DNA of 64,000 nucleotides from Erigeron canadensis (GCF_010389155.1 NC_057769.1:15624735-15688734); one strand, 5' to 3'. Numbered from the stretch's first letter, positions 34,215 through 47,495 are shown. The notes: generated by a model not told the origin, from the letters alone. Translations and numbers: made by a program.

Positions 34215-35362
34215 GATAAGCTTCAAAGGATAGGTGCATTGGACGATCTTGATACTGAAGAAGATCTAGAAAGTATCGATGATGAAGATTTGGAAGAAGG
34301 AGAGTTCATTACTTCGGAAGCTGACAGAAGAAGGTTGCTTCAGACACCTTATGACTTTGATCGTGTCTTTAATGGAAATGAAGTCATTCAAGTTGAACCA
34401 ATAGCTGAAGTAGAACATCTCAATCTCAATCCAATTAGAGATAGTCCAGATGAACCTAAGAATGCTGCAAGGTTGAGATTTGCTGTATATGCAAACATAG
34501 TTGATGAAGGACATGATAATATTTTTTATCTATACTGGAATATAGATGCTACATGAGAGGTTGACCTTGGAAGATTTAATATACCTCCGGTGCAGCAAGA
34601 TCATGAGTTTATTATTAATAAACTAATTCCAGGTTATAGAGGACATACTGGTTTGATGATAAGTGATGCGTATAAACCATCAATGTTTTGGGAATATGTC
34701 TCAGACAAGGATGCACCCAAATACTTCTCAGTGATACAAAGTTGGTTCTATGATCACAGAATCAAATTGTTTATTATCAAGATAAGGAGGGTTGCCAGTA
34801 CATGTCAATAAGTCAAAGACACTTCCACTCTCTTAGTGATTCTGACATGATAGATTTGGGAAGACGCTGGTTCGTTAATCTTCAGAGCAATGGACTTGCA
34901 GATTTCTACTGGAATAGATTCAGAGATGAAAGAATCAAGTATTTCAGTGCTAGAGGTCTGAAGCCAGAAGAAAGATTGATAAAGCCAACACCTTTGAAGA
35001 AAATTAAGAATCCAGATGGCACATTTCGGTTTGTCCAGAAAAGAATTAAATGTGTTAAGAAGGTTCCCGCTATCAGATGGGATCAAGATATGCTGACAGA
35101 GATGACATTTTGGCAGATAGATATCAACTCAAGCGAAGCACAGATGTTTGTTGATGATTTAGAAAAACAGATGTTGCTACGCATGTATGATCCGACGCAG
35201 GTTGTCAATTTGTCAAGAGGTGATCAAAGAAGACTTTTGGATACACCTTGCTCAGCTGTGGATTTTTGGAGAGTAGAGGAAAGACGCTATCGCAACATTC
35301 TCACACATTGTTTGCAAGAGAGAATTCATGCGAATAGCACCAGACTTTTATTTAACGGATAG
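34215..35362 (+). pseudogene. Element B third gene, second part
   Basis: Opens after the acceptor-like GCAG with an acidic run (LEEGEFITSEAD). Broken at 34556 (TGA after NIDAT) and near 34800 by a shift. Conserved with C: VSDKDAPKYFSVIQSWFYD, RHFHSLSDSD, W.VNLQSNGLADF, and WQIDINSSEAQMF. The last segment (34802-35362) ends 61 bp before the 3' LTR. Conservation of this part in two elements with unrelated LTRs argues for a real protein domain; I do not recognise it. Confidence 0.6.
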
Positions 35363-35410
35363 CTTTGAAGTTCAAGTTTTGAAGACTTTAAAGAGATCTA
35401 GTTGCAATCG

Positions 35411-35423
35411 TCAAGGGGGAGTC
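35411..35423 (+). other. Polypurine tract of element B
   Basis: CAAGGGGGAGTC immediately before the 3' LTR. Copies of AGGGGGAG also occur inside the third gene near 33255 and 33440. Confidence 0.75.
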
Positions 35424-36102
35424 TGTAGATGCAGATTCGTTAATCGCAACATAGATTTGATTATCGTTTATGTTTTAGGAACTATGTTTGTAATCATTTA
35501 AATAAGAACTTGTGTTGATATTTAATGATTACAGTTGAACTTCAATATTATATCTGTTTATGTTTTGTATTGTGTTTGTGTGTTATATATTGTTTTGCAG
35601 GTACAAGAACATAGAATCAAGGTTTATAAGTGTCGTAGAACACTTGAACGATGATTGGATGTTATGTACGAGTTAAACGAAGCAAAACAAAGAGTCAAGG
35701 GTCGTCCCTCGTGCTGACGTCATCAGCATGTAGGAACAACCTCGTGCTGACGTCAGCACGAGGTAATTCGATTGACTTATTGTTTCGGGCCTAATCTGCG
35801 ATTAAGGCCTAAGCCCACACGATCCAATACTTAACTAGTATAAATACAAGACCTAATCTACGAAATTAGGTTAATGATTGACGAATTCTTGAGAGTTATT
35901 CACGAATTTAAGAGCTAAGGTTATTTTTTCCTTCGTGTGTTCTTCTACACGAACCACAAGCCTTGTGCATCTCCTTGGGTTGATTAATTACTTATGAATT
36001 AACAAAAGGCAATAGCAATCTAGTTATCTCAAGAGGATTCCGCACTCTTGACATAACGAATCAAATCTTATTACAATCCACGCAACGATAGGGCACCTTA
36101 CA
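35424..36102 (+). repeat. 3' LTR of element B
   Basis: 679 bp, TGTAGATGCAG to GGCACCTTACA, followed by AACTT. It keeps a perfect 22-bp palindrome at 35741-35762 (core GCTGACGTCAGC) and a TATAAATA box at 35839-35846. Confidence 0.95.
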
Positions 36103-36180
36103 AACTTCCTCTAATTCTTGTTGTTCGCTTTTTCTTTGCCTGCAAAAATCAAGGTAAATTTGCATTGCTGGGGTTAATCC

Positions 36181-37042
36181 CTACGCGGTTACCTTGGGAC
36201 TATTGAAAATATTAGTATTAATGGCCTTGCATTCCACAGTCTGGCCAGTTGCCAAGCTGAAGTCCCCATCAACTATTGCTTCGATGATGAGTCCAAGAAT
36301 TCTACCATAAGGTATGGTAAAAGTCTTATTATTGACTCGGCCAACTAAGTCTCTAAAAATAAGTCCTGCATAATCTACTCTGGTCATAGTGACCAAAGAA
36401 TGAAAAAGTTGTAATTCGAGGACATTAGGTTGATCAAAACTGCCTGCCTTCATTTGTAATGATTTACTTAAAGTACTAAGAAGATAATTACAAATGCCAA
36501 TTAAATATTTCATTTTTACCACTGAAGCCAATGGACCAGAATATCCACAAATAAGTAAAGTATTTTTGGCTTCAGTGTGAGAAACGACATTTTCATAATC
36601 ATCTTCAGGCATATAAGAGAGTTCAAAAGCAGACCTAAGTCTTCTTAAAGTGATGAATATCTGTTTCTTACCATTAAGGATGGTGCCTCGAATTACGGCA
36701 TGTCCTTTCTTCGTCTGTCCCACCACACACCTCGCCCAACACCACATCCGACTTCTCAATCAATATCTTGCCAAAGGGATGATGCCATAAAAAGGCAACA
36801 ACTTCATCATAAGCTTCTGCCCAAGAAGGAGGATGAACATTGGCAGAGACAAGATTGACGATCTTGATTTTACCAGTATCAAGATTAGCCGGGCTAACAA
36901 CCACATCAGAACCCACAACATAGAGTTGAAGCTTGATCGCGCTTACCGGAGCTGGGTGTTGAAACCCAGATTTAGAAGAAGAATCATTATTATTGTTGTT
37001 TGAGTTACTAACAGATTTAGACGAAAATGATGAAGAAGCCAT
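36181..37042 (-). pseudogene. Element A third gene, N-terminal part
   Basis: Start ATG at 37042 (MASSSFSSKSVSNSN), about 135 bases downstream of a TA-rich box. A shift near 36700 joins segment 36674-37042 to 36181-36759, then a TAG at 36181. Element B follows at 36103. The core recalls the third gene of D: LRRLRSAFEL, KYLIGICNYLLSTL, SFDQPNVLELQL, RVDYAGLIFRDLV and IPYGRILGLII. Function unknown. Confidence 0.6.
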
Positions 37043-37175
37043 TTTATTATACTTAAAACTGAAGAAAATATTATAGAAGATTGAGTTAATTTCAATGGAA
37101 CAGAAAACAGATTGGAGAAAAATAAGAAAGTATGAAGTAAAAGTGCAATTGATTTGGGATTCAGGTTAAAATGAG

Positions 37176-37316
37176 TATATATATATATATATTCGGATAA
37201 AATAGATATATATTTAAAATAATCGTTTGGAGGGAAAGAGAGAGAACTAATGTGATTGGGTGAAAACAGCTAGTGGAGGGCACTTTTGCAGTAAAAGTCC
37301 GTTGCCTCCACACGTG
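37176..37316 (-). promoter_or_regulatory. Candidate internal promoter of element A third gene
   Basis: A TATATATA run at 37176-37192 lies about 135 bases before the third-gene ATG. A G-box CACGTG in GACACGTG context at 37311-37316 lies upstream on the minus strand. Element D has the same pair in the same order before its third gene. 37317-37560 shows repeated AGCTG and GACTCAGC words and no gene. Confidence 0.55.
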
Positions 37317-37560
37317 TCACTCACTCATTCACCAGAAGAAGGATAAATAAGTTAAACTAAATAAAATAATCTAAATAATAAAACGCACTGAGACATTTAA
37401 TAATAAAAACAACTCCCAAGCTGGGTCAGACTCAGCTTACCCATTTTAACTTGATTTTTACCAAGTAAATACAGGTAGTCCGTGTCAAACACAGCTTGCC
37501 CTTAAAACTTTAACAAAATTCAAAGGGGTTGAATTTATCATTACTTATCACACTGCCCTT

Positions 37561-38662
37561 TTACATATTTAGCATACCCAGCTTACTTATTAGATAATTG
37601 AACCTGTTTTCATCCAAAGGCTTGGTGAACAAGTCAACAAGCTGATTCTCAGTTGGAATGAAGTGTAGTTCAACATCTTCCTTCATCACATGATCTCTGA
37701 TGAATTGATATCTGATATCGATGTGCTTGGTCCTAGAATGAAGTACAGGATTGTTGGAGATTGCTATGGCACTTGTATTGTCACAAAATATTGGAGTTTT
37801 TGAGGCTGACACCATAGTCTTGAAGTTGAAATTGCATCCACGAAACTTGTGAACAACAACTTCCAGTAGCAACATATTCGGCTTCTGCAGTGGAGATAGA
37901 AACTGAATGTTGCTTCTTACTAGACTAGGTTACAAGTCGGTTGCCAAGCAATTGACAAGCTCCAGAAGTACTTTTTTTATCAATCTTGCATCCTGCAAAG
38001 TCAGAATCTGAATAGCCAATTAGATCAAATCCAGAGTCTTTGGGATACCAACGACCCAGATTGGGACTACCTTTAAGGTATCTAAAGATTCTCTTCACAG
38101 CTTTAAGATGTGATTCTTTAGGATTAGCCTGATATCTTGCACATAAACATGTAGCAAACATAATATCTGGTCTACTGGCAGTCAAATAAAGTAGAGAGCA
38201 TGTCATACCCCTATAAGCAGTGACATCAGTGGGTTTTCCACTTTTATCTTCACTATGCTTATCATCAGTTCCCATAGGAGTTTTCATAGGTGAGCAATCA
38301 CTAAAACCAAATTTGTTTAGTAAATCTTTAAAATATTTTCCTTGATTTATAAAAATACCATTTTTGGTTTGTTTAACTTATAAACAAAGAAAATAGTTAA
38401 GTTCTCCCATCATGCTCATCTCATACTTTTTAGACATTAATTCAGAAAACTTTTTGCAAAGTCTTTCACTGCTAGAACCAAAAATTATGTCATCTACATA
38501 AATTTGTACAAGTAGAATATCACCATTATATTTTCTCACAAATAAGGTCTTGTCAACATTACCTCTTTTGAATTTAGTTTCAAGTAGAAATTTGGACAAA
38601 GTATCATACCATGCTCTTGGAGCTTGTTTGAGACCATGGAGAGCCTTGTCAAGCTTAAACAC
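37561..38662 (-). pseudogene. pol: Element A pol: RT C-terminal part and RNase H, broken
   Basis: Segments 38378-38662 ([10 protein letters not shown] at residues 55-64), 37925-38287 ([39 protein letters not shown]) and 37561-37875 ([36 protein letters not shown]). Interrupted by a TAA after NYFLCL, a stop after NRLVT and a shift. Catalytic RT residues are intact, but this copy cannot give a full enzyme. Confidence 0.88.
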
Positions 38663-38674
38663 ATGATTAAGAAA

Positions 38675-40837
38675 CTATGAACTTTCAAAACCTGGAGGTT
38701 GTTCAACATAGACTTCTTCTTCCAATTTCCCATTTAGAAATGCACTTTTCACATCCATTTGATAAACCTTAAATCCCTTGTGTACAGAATAAGCCAAGAA
38801 CATTCTGATGGCTTCCAGTCTTGCTATAGGAGCAAAGGTTTCATCATAATCAATTCCATCTTCTTGTCTGTATCCAAGAGCTACTAATCTTGCTTTGTTT
38901 CTGGTCATAACTCCTCTTTCATCCATCTTATTTCTATAGACCCACTTGGTTCCAATCACAGTCTTAGAATGATGAGGTCTTGGAACAAGTTCCCAAACCT
39001 TGTTTCTCTCAAACTGTGTTAGTTCATCTTGCATTGTATTTACCCAAGAGGGATCTGACAGAGCCTTAGCAACATCAGTTGGCTCCATTTTACTAACAAA
39101 ATTGACAAACATGCAGAAATTGTCGGTTGCCTTTCTTCTTGTTTTTACACCAGATAATGGATCACCAATGATTTGGTTGATTGGATGACTCCTTGTCCAT
39201 TTAGTAACATGATGGGTATTATTTGATTCTTGGACAATGGGCTGACTTACATTAGTCGTTCCAGCTTGATCATTTTGAGGAATCAAATGATCAGCTTGGA
39301 TTGAAGTTGATGGAACAGAGTCAGCTTGGGAGTCATTCACTGTAATATTTTCTTGAGGAGAAGGATCAGCTTGCACATTTTTAAAAAATAGTAACTCTTC
39401 TTCTTCAAATATTTGCTCCCCCTGAGTTTGAGCATTCTTATCTTCAACTGGTGGATTAGAGGGAGGCTTATTTTCAGGAACAACCAGTTCTTCAAAATCA
39501 ATATTGTCATCTTCAAGTGGAGAGCAGTCTGGCTTGGAGCAACCTTCATTAATTCTCACATTTATAGAGTTTTCAATAGTTTTAGTTCTTTTATTGTACA
39601 CTTTGTAGGCCTTCATCATTGTGGCATATCCAAGTAGGATACCTTCATCTGCTTTCTCATCAAATATTCCAAGATGGTCTTTTTGATGTAAAATAAAGCA
39701 AGGACTTCCAAACATTCTTAGGAAACCAATCTCTGGTTCCCCACCCCCCCCCCCCTTGAGAAGTTCATATGAAATCTTCTCGTGTCTTTTCACAATGAGA
39801 GATCTGTTTTGAGTGAAGCAAGCTGTGTGAATTGCTTCAACCCAAAAATGAGCTTTGACATTGTTTTGTGTCATCATGGATCTGGCAGCTTCAATAAGAG
39901 TTCTGTTTCTTCTTTCTGCAACACCATTCTGTTGAGGAGTTCTTACTGCTAAGTAAACTTGTGAAATACCTTTCTCACTGCAAAATGAATTAAGTGTGAC
40001 ATTTTTAAATTCAGTTCCATTGTCACTTCTTAACTGCCTAACAGGCCTTTTGTAGAGTATTTCAGCTTGCTTAATGAAATGAATAATACTGTCAGCAGCA
40101 TCATTTTTGTGCTTTAGAAAGAAAACCCAGGTATATCTTGAATATTCATCAACAATGACCAACGTATATCTCATTCTAGTGAATGAGGGAGTACTTATTG
40201 GTCCAAACAGATCCATATGCAGCAAATCCAAACAACTATCAATGGTTGAGCAAGTTTTTGATTTGAATGAAGCTTTGTATTTCTTTCCTATCTCACAAGG
40301 ACCACACAGCTTGTCCTTCTCATACTTAATCACAGGAAGACCAGACACCAACTCTTTCTTACACAATTTGTTGATGTCTTTGAAATTCATATGAGACAGC
40401 CTCTTATGACACAACCAATTTAGCTCATCTTGAGTCTTTGACATGAAACAGACTTCTTTTGTGACAGTCGGATTTCTCATGTCAAATGAATATAAAGACT
40501 CATCTCTGTTTGCAACTAACACCACATTGCCTTCTAAATCTAAAACTATACCCTTATCAGAACGAAATCTTACTTCATAGCCAGCATCACACAATTGACT
40601 CACACTTATCAAATTGTGCTTCAGATCGTTCACATAAGACACCCTTCTGAAGGTAAGGGGACCATTTGAAAGAATACCAAATCCTTCTGTTCTTCCTTGG
40701 GAATCATCTCCAAATGTAACACTAGGACCAGCACTTGTCCTAAAGTTACATAGCAGGGACTTACATCCGGTCATATGCTTGGAACACCCACTGTCCAAGT
40801 GCCAGGTATGTGCATCATGATAGCCCTGTATTTTCAA
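38675..40837 (-). CDS. pol: Element A pol: protease, integrase and start of RT
   Basis: 720 open codons. Protease [10 protein letters not shown] from residue 15; pre-integrase [17 protein letters not shown] and CGPCEIGKK. Integrase [15 protein letters not shown] and [10 protein letters not shown] starts with [20 protein letters not shown] and [10 protein letters not shown]. It ends at a TAG after PPGFESS where RT should continue. A run of 12 C (39744-39755, Gly codons on the coding strand) replaces the usual basic residues after ELLK without breaking the frame. Confidence 0.9.
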   Translation of the reverse strand: MKIQGYHDAHTWHLDSGCSKHMTGCKSLLCNFRTSAGPSVTFGDDSQGRTEGFGILSNGPLTFRRVSYVNDLKHNLISVSQLCDAGYEVRFRSDKGIVLDLEGNVVLVANRDESLYSFDMRNPTVTKEVCFMSKTQDELNWLCHKRLSHMNFKDINKLCKKELVSGLPVIKYEKDKLCGPCEIGKKYKASFKSKTCSTIDSCLDLLHMDLFGPISTPSFTRMRYTLVIVDEYSRYTWVFFLKHKNDAADSIIHFIKQAEILYKRPVRQLRSDNGTEFKNVTLNSFCSEKGISQVYLAVRTPQQNGVAERRNRTLIEAARSMMTQNNVKAHFWVEAIHTACFTQNRSLIVKRHEKISYELLKGGGGGEPEIGFLRMFGSPCFILHQKDHLGIFDEKADEGILLGYATMMKAYKVYNKRTKTIENSINVRINEGCSKPDCSPLEDDNIDFEELVVPENKPPSNPPVEDKNAQTQGEQIFEEEELLFFKNVQADPSPQENITVNDSQADSVPSTSIQADHLIPQNDQAGTTNVSQPIVQESNNTHHVTKWTRSHPINQIIGDPLSGVKTRRKATDNFCMFVNFVSKMEPTDVAKALSDPSWVNTMQDELTQFERNKVWELVPRPHHSKTVIGTKWVYRNKMDERGVMTRNKARLVALGYRQEDGIDYDETFAPIARLEAIRMFLAYSVHKGFKVYQMDVKSAFLNGKLEEEVYVEQPPGFESS

Positions 40838-40849
40838 TAAGATATTAGT

Positions 40850-43290
40850 TCATTTTGGGAACCCGATGGGTTCACCAGAGCTAACCACAGGGTCTGACTC
40901 AGATTGGGAAATAGAACTAATATTCTTATCACATTTAGAAACCCATTGTTGCTTAAGCTGACCCTTGCCAGATTTGAAATTCTTTCTTGCAACATTTAGA
41001 GTTTCCTTTTGAACAAAACCTTTGCCTACTCCAGATTTCTTACATTCAGACCTTAATTTACTTTGATCAACAATATTTGAATTAGACACACTTGCAAGTA
41101 AATTAGTATCATTTGAAATCTTACCTTTTCTTGACTCAACATATTTAGAAATTATTTTGTCAGAGTCAGATTTGAGGTGGTTTGGATTAGACACGGATTC
41201 GGTTGGTAAACATTTCCATTTGAAACAGACTTCTCATTCTTCAGAATTTTGCTCTTTTCTTTTGGAGCAATATGATCTCTAATTTTCCTTTTGTTTCTTT
41301 TTGATTCACCATTGTTTGACTTAAATTTTGAATTTGACACAGATTGGGTAATTGACAATTTTGATAAATCAAGAGTTTTCTCAAGTTTTAATTCAATTAC
41401 CCTATCAGATTCAGACACAGCTTCAGCAATGGGTTGACCAACTTTCTCAGGATCATTAAACCCAATACCAGACTTCTGAACCAATATAATTAGTTTAGAG
41501 TTCTTTCCCTTGGTTTGTATCTTGGGTGGTGAAGGAGGCTGATAACAAGGTTCCATGGCACAGACTTCACTGATAGCAATAGCTCTATCATAGTCACCAT
41601 AAAAAATAGCTTGAACTTAATGAGGAACTTGCACATTAACACATTTAGCAACTCTTTTAGAGCCAGTACACCATGATTCAGTTATGTGCTTGATTTTCAA
41701 AAACTTTTCTTCTGAATTTTTAGCTTCAGTAACCAAAATCGCATTTAAATGTTTTTGAGCCTTTATTTCAGATTCAAGTTTTTCAATGGTGAAATTCTTT
41801 GAGCTGACTTCTTGTTTCAAAATTGAGATTTCCTTTTTCAGTTTTTGATTAAAATGTTTTTGCAAAAGAACCTCATCACCAAGTCTATTTAACCTTGACA
41901 GCTTTTCATTATCACACAGATTAGAAAAAATATTTACCTCAGGTGGAGCAGTCTGACTTGAAGAAACCTTGTGAGCTGACTCAGATTGCTGTTGAATTTT
42001 GACAAGGTCTTCAGCAAATTTTTGAGTAACTTCTTTAGCCATAAAGCATTTGGCATCCTTATATTTTTCATCATCAGAGGATGTAGCACTTTCAGCCCAA
42101 TCTTTGGCTATCAAACTCTTCTCATCTTTTTCAACTTTCTTACTCAGCTCAGCCACTAGTGCTTTCAAAGCCTTGTATTTGGTCTTGAGCTTTGAGTATT
42201 TTTCATTTCTTCCACCTTTGGATGACACAGCTTGAGAAGACTCCTTTGATCTGCAATCACCAGCCATGTGTCCAGGCTTACCACACTTGTAGCAAGTGAC
42301 CTTGGACAAGTCAAATGGCTTCTTGGTCTTTTCAGCTTGCCCACTTCTGCCTTTTCCTTTGAATTTGTTGAACGATCTCCTTCTTATCCTTTCAACTAAC
42401 AAAGCCACTTCATTGGCTAAATCTTCACCATCAGATTCATCACAATCAGACTCAGAACAAACAGAATTAGTGTTAGAAATCACATGTACAGATTCATTGA
42501 TGCATGGAATGATCTCATTAGAAATTGATCTAGGGTGTTCAGTCATAGATGCAACAAGTGCACTAGCAGGCTGACTATAAGAATCACCCATAGCAATTAG
42601 TTTCTCAGCTTCTGAACATTCTTGATTATGAAGTCAACCAAAAAGTCCAGGGAGATCAAGATCTTTATACACAAAACTTAGTTTCACAAAAGAAATATAA
42701 TTATTCCATTTAGGTGGTAATGAATCAAGAAATTTACTCTTCAACACATCAGTTTTCTTGGTAATTCCAACAGCAGCTAAATCATTTACTAAAGCATTAA
42801 AGCGGGTATGGGTGTCAGTCAAGGATTCATTTCTTAATGAGAAAAATCTCTCATACCTCCTAGTGAGAGTAGTAATGGTAGATTCCATGGAGGTAGAGCA
42901 ACCCTCTAACATGACAGTCAATGTATCTCACATTTTCTTTGCTGTAGAACACATTTTAATTGAATGGTAAATGTCTTTAGGCACAACTTGGACAATGAAA
43001 TTTCGGGCTTTCACATCCAAGTTGGCTAATCTCCTATCCTCATCCCCCCAATCTGCCTTGTCCTTAATTATGGATTTAACTGTGGCAGGAATGGTTGGGT
43101 TACCTTCCCTGACCACACCATCAACCACAACAGTCGATGTAGGAACATAAGGACCATCCACAAGGATGTCAGGCATATTTTTGTCAATGGATTCAAGGAA
43201 CAAAGACATACGACCTTTCCACCCACTGAAATCATCTTTATCAAACACGGGTGGTCGGGTAGATAAACCATTATCTACAACTGATGACAT
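40850..43290 (-). pseudogene. gag: Element A gag, multiply broken
   Basis: Start ATG at 43290 (MSSVVDNGLSTRPPVF). In-frame stops at 42928 (TGA where related Gag has Trp in KKMWD), 42634 and 41617, then a shift near 41160-41190. Capsid core FSGWKGRMSLFLES, RNESLTDTHTRFNAL and LPPKWNNYI. CCHC knuckle CYKCGKPGHMAGDC at residues 100-113 of segment 41617-42591, then a long Lys/Glu coiled-coil-like part. It ends GFPK-stop just before the acceptor-like ATACAG|GG of pol. Confidence 0.85.
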
Positions 43291-43341
43291 TATGCTTTAC
43301 TTTTAAGGAAAATAAGCAACGATCAAGTCAAGTTAATTCTT

Positions 43342-43359
43342 AACCTGGCTCTGATACCA
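43342..43359 (-). other. Primer binding site, element A
   Basis: Minus strand TGGTATCAGAGCCAGGTT, two bases from the LTR. It is the best initiator-Met tRNA match of the four elements. Confidence 0.92.
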
Positions 43360-43361
43360 CT

Positions 43362-44413
43362 TGTATAGTTCGAGAGGTGTAACAAAATACCAAGGTATAA
43401 TGTACACAAATAGTTGTAGAGGGGGGTGAATACAACTTTTCGGTTTTCCTTAGCTAGACTTTAAGAAAATAGTTTTAGAGATTCAGATATATATATATAT
43501 ATATAATATCGAAAGTAGGAATCAATAAAACAGTAAAGCAGAAATAAACATTCTTAGACACAGATTGCGTTTTTCAAATGTAATCCTTTATTAAGAAATA
43601 AACTATACAAAGAATTACAGGGTTGTTGCGGAAACAAGATAACCTACAATATCTAAACAACCCTTTGAAATGACAAACAACAATCAATAGGTTCTTGCTC
43701 AAGAGAAGCAGCCTAAGTTGTCTTCTCACAGGCTAAGCTGTGTGTAAGAGCAGAGATAACTTTTATGAAGAATGATTCAAAGGAATGTCACCCATATGCC
43801 TTCAAGGATTGTAGCTTTTAAAGGCGAAAGCTTCAGTCTCTCTTGGTGTCCAAATAAGCCACGTATAAGAAATTTGTTCGACGATCAAAGGAAAATTAGA
43901 ACGTGCCTTCATCGTACTTGTGGTCCCCAAACCTGTAGCACGATATTTTGATCGTCCAATGAGAGTATGGACACGCATATGTAAATAAACCACCAACCTA
44001 GATTTTAGGAATCTTCCTTGTCACGTCATACGTCTTTATCAACAAATCCAGGTTGTAACCTTCACTTGATTGTCAGACACAGATTGCTCGTTTGTCAAGA
44101 GCAAATCTGTCTAAGTGTTTCCAAGTTGACTGCTAATCCCAAGTTGTCTTCCACCAACAACTTGATCTTCTATCTTCAATCCTCCTCTTCGACTTGGATT
44201 GAATGTTGTTACCAATTTGATGCAGCTTGAACAACACTTGCTTCCATAAGATATTACAATTACAAAGTATAAAGCGTAATCTGGGTCAGTTACAGATCGC
44301 AAGCTGTGTCAGCTTAGTCTAACCCAGATTACAATACATGAACCAAAAGATTTACAAGTGTTTTCATACAGATTTGTCATCATTAAATTTACAGCATTCA
44401 TTGGGACTCAACA
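43362..44413 (-). repeat. 5' LTR of element A
   Basis: 1052 bp, TGTATAGTTCGAG to GGGACTCAACA in plus orientation, followed by CATGT. The TATA box of the partner LTR is changed here to TTTAAAAG. Confidence 0.95.
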
Positions 44414-44418
44414 CATGT

Positions 44419-44787
44419 TCACTATTCAAGTAGGTGCTGAGAGATTTACCCTTTCATAATGAAAAGATAAAAACAATCAATAATTTATGAAGACATTACC
44501 GAATGTTGAAATCATTCCAAGAATAACTAAAAATCGAATACAGAATGATGAAATAAATCCAATCTTGTTCTTGATCTTCAAAGATGATTCTCCAGATGAT
44601 AAACCCCTCAAAAGACTCTTAAAATGGCCGGAAAGTAAAAAGGTAGGTTAAGGAATGTTTATGCAAGCTATTTATAGTTTCCAAAAAACTTTTCCAGATT
44701 CGGCACCAATTGCGGCGCAACTTGGGTAGTTGCGGCGCAAATGGCTTTGACCGCTCTTCTCTTTGACTTTTGTTGACTTGAGGCTGG
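44419..44787 (-). other. Old LTR-like repeat, middle part
   Basis: Noncoding. It continues 1134-1949 across element A and carries two TTGCGGCGCAA palindromes at 44710-44720 and 44730-44740. It resumes at 61403 beyond the right nest with three more. Confidence 0.55.
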
Positions 44788-47495
44788 CTGGATGTGAAGT
44801 CCCTCATTCGATGGTTTAACCCACAAGTGTAGAATAACAAGGTCAAGTATGCACTAGATTGGACTAGTATTGCTTTGAATATAAATGCAATTATATAAAT
44901 AAAGCAATAAAGACTTGAGCAATAAATAAGTAACAAGTATGTAAATGGTGGAACACAAATGTAATTTTCAAGTGTATTTTATTTATTGATGTTAAATAAA
45001 ATACAAGGTTGTTTCGGAAACTAGATATTACAAAGTAAGTATCTAAATAACCTTATGAATTAAAAGTGATCTAATATTTGTTAAATAAACTCCTTTGATC
45101 GAAATACTTAAAGGTGTGGAGTATAACCATTTAGATCGAATATTTACGCAAAAACACCAAATTGCAAAAGTGATTTGGACGAGGGAAATGACTTAGTATT
45201 TATAGGCAAAAAGAATAAATATAATATTTTTTGTTGCCGTACAGATATGGTTACATTCATTTAGGGTATGTTCTTGAGTTTTGTTTTGAAAGGAAAGGAA
45301 AAGATTGTAAAGGATTTTAAAAATATTTGGGTTCTTGAGTTTTATTTAAGGGAAGAAGAGAAAAGAAGGGAAAAGATTTGGAAGGAGAATTCTATAGAAT
45401 TTGTTAAAGATATTTTCCTCCCACTTTTGGGATGATTTGGAAGGAAGGAAACTCTACCCCTTCTCTTCCATTCATCCCTCTTCTCTTCTTTCCCCTTCCT
45501 TTACATATAAACTCAAGAACACAGGCTTAAGGAAACAACTTCAATTCCTTAAATGTATTGGTTAAAGTATAAGGATAAAATCACATTGATAGTGACTTGT
45601 CAACCTTTTAACCAACCAACTTTACACGCGTGGTAAGCTTTTAACAAAGGACAAATAGATTGTCCGGATAAAAGTGTAACACCCGTCATTTTAAAAACCT
45701 GGATTTTCAAAAAACTTTGTCAAACGGCGTTCAACATTTGCGGAAACGTACATATAAAACTGCTCCATCCATAACCGGATGATACCTTTCATAAATTGGT
45801 GTTACTAAATTGTATCGTCACAACATTAAATGATAAATCCAAGTTATGGCGCCAAAATAAATGATATACATCTACACATAAAACATAAGTCATTAATAAG
45901 TAGCCAAACATAAGTTTTCTACCCATCTCACGATCCACGCACTTCACTAGCTTATACCTGCTTATCCTGAAGGACACAACATTTTCATAAAAGCAAGTGT
46001 TAGCTAATAAAATTAGCTAAGTAAGATACACACATTTTGATAAAATGTTCTTCATTTTACTTTGATAAAACTTCGTCGAATTTACTTATCAAAACATAAT
46101 CATAATACATATCATCCACAATAATCATATATCAACCCATATTTCCCTTTTCCCACATTGCATCACATTTCATTTCATATCAACATATACATCATGTCAT
46201 CATATACTCGCATCTTAATCAATATCTTATATCATATCAATATAGACTTACCACTTAAACGTAACTTCATATCAAATCTTGGCATATCACACATATGTAT
46301 AAGCACATCACACAAATCCACATAGTCACACATAAAAAGGTTCATCATCTTATAATGTGCCTAGCAATCCTCAATTCATCGTTATCAATCTTATTTTAAT
46401 CTCAATCATCAATAATAGGTTATGCCATTTTCAATCATTAAGTACTGACTTATGTCACAAGTAAATCAATCACGGTTGTGCATAGGCGGTCATTCGACCT
46501 TTCAGGGAACCTTGCACCAGACATGATGGGTAATCCTTTCGGGGTCTATCGGCGTCGTTAAGGATAGGCATAACCAAATCCAAGAGAAATCCGTTTAGCA
46601 AAGCATGGTGATCGATCCTAACCATCCGGCAAACTCAAGCAATCGTGACCATGTCGTAAGGGGCATCATGACTACCCCGTCCGACCAACCGTAGCACACC
46701 AGCCCCTCCTAGGACTAGCATGGGTTAAGCTTAATACTTTTCAACCGTAAGTGTATACTCGAGTATTATCAACCGTATTTACCTTAAGAATTTGTCAACC
46801 GTTTCAATCGCATAGTTTTATCAACCGTTTCAATCTCATTTTAGGGCCCTTATCGTGCAACCGTGAATCGTGGCAATCCTACATGAGTCTGGTGTACTAC
46901 ATGTATAGGCCAATCAAACATCAAGCATGCCATCACAATCTTAATCAGCCATCCAAATCATAACAATATATCAACCGTAAGCAATCGAGTCAACATGTCA
47001 ATCATCACAAGCTAAAGCATGCATTATATAATAACTAAAGATAACTAAGGCATAACATGCATAAAACTAACCATAAGCCCTCCCGAAGTTCCCATAACTT
47101 AACAAGCGTATGAAAGGGACTTTAACCATCGTTAATTATGAAAATGAAATTCTCGTTGTGTTCCTCGTGTCAAAAGGTAGTTATCTTACACATATCATCG
47201 CGAAGTAATTATAATCATCATACTTCATATGCACATATATACCTCTACTGTAAACGTCATCATAACAACATAGGTATTTTCAACATACATACATTCCCAT
47301 ATAACCTCCCACGTAACCCAGAAAACCCACACATATAAGATAATCCGATTAAGAGGTTAATGATAGAAAACTACTTTTGTTGTGCCTCCGGCGTGAGAAA
47401 AATCATGTATCTTACCTCAATGGTGTACTCAACAATCAAAATAGAGTTACCGTGCTTGAAAAGTGTTCTCGACAACCTAGAACAAATATAAGATC

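Larger units (their letters stand above)
6666..36102 (+). mobile_element. Copia element B (SIRE-type), interrupted by element C
   Basis: Bounded by LTRs 6666-7349 and 35424-36102 with a perfect AACTT target duplication. Without C (15805-30319 plus one GATAT) it is about 14.9 kb. Order: 5' LTR, primer site, motif-rich leader, gag, pol, long noncoding spacer (split by C), third gene in two parts, polypurine tract, 3' LTR. About 17 substitutions plus a 5-bp indel separate the LTRs by eye. Coding regions carry several stops and frameshifts, so it is not autonomous now. The LTRs show no evident similarity to those of C, although the genes and spacer do. Confidence 0.95.
1950..44413 (-). mobile_element. 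Copia element A (SIRE-type), interrupted by element B
   Basis: A full-length element bounded by LTRs at 1950-3010 (3') and 43362-44413 (5') and a perfect 5-bp target duplication CATGT (1945-1949, 44414-44418). Subtracting B (6666-36102 plus one duplication) leaves about 13.0 kb, normal for Sirevirus-type elements. Order on the minus strand: 5' LTR, primer site, gag, protease-integrase-RT-RNase H, promoter region, third gene, polypurine tract, 3' LTR. B landed in the third gene. Every gene is broken, and LTR divergence is about 35-40 differences in roughly 1.05 kb by eye. This is the oldest of the three nested elements. Confidence 0.95.
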
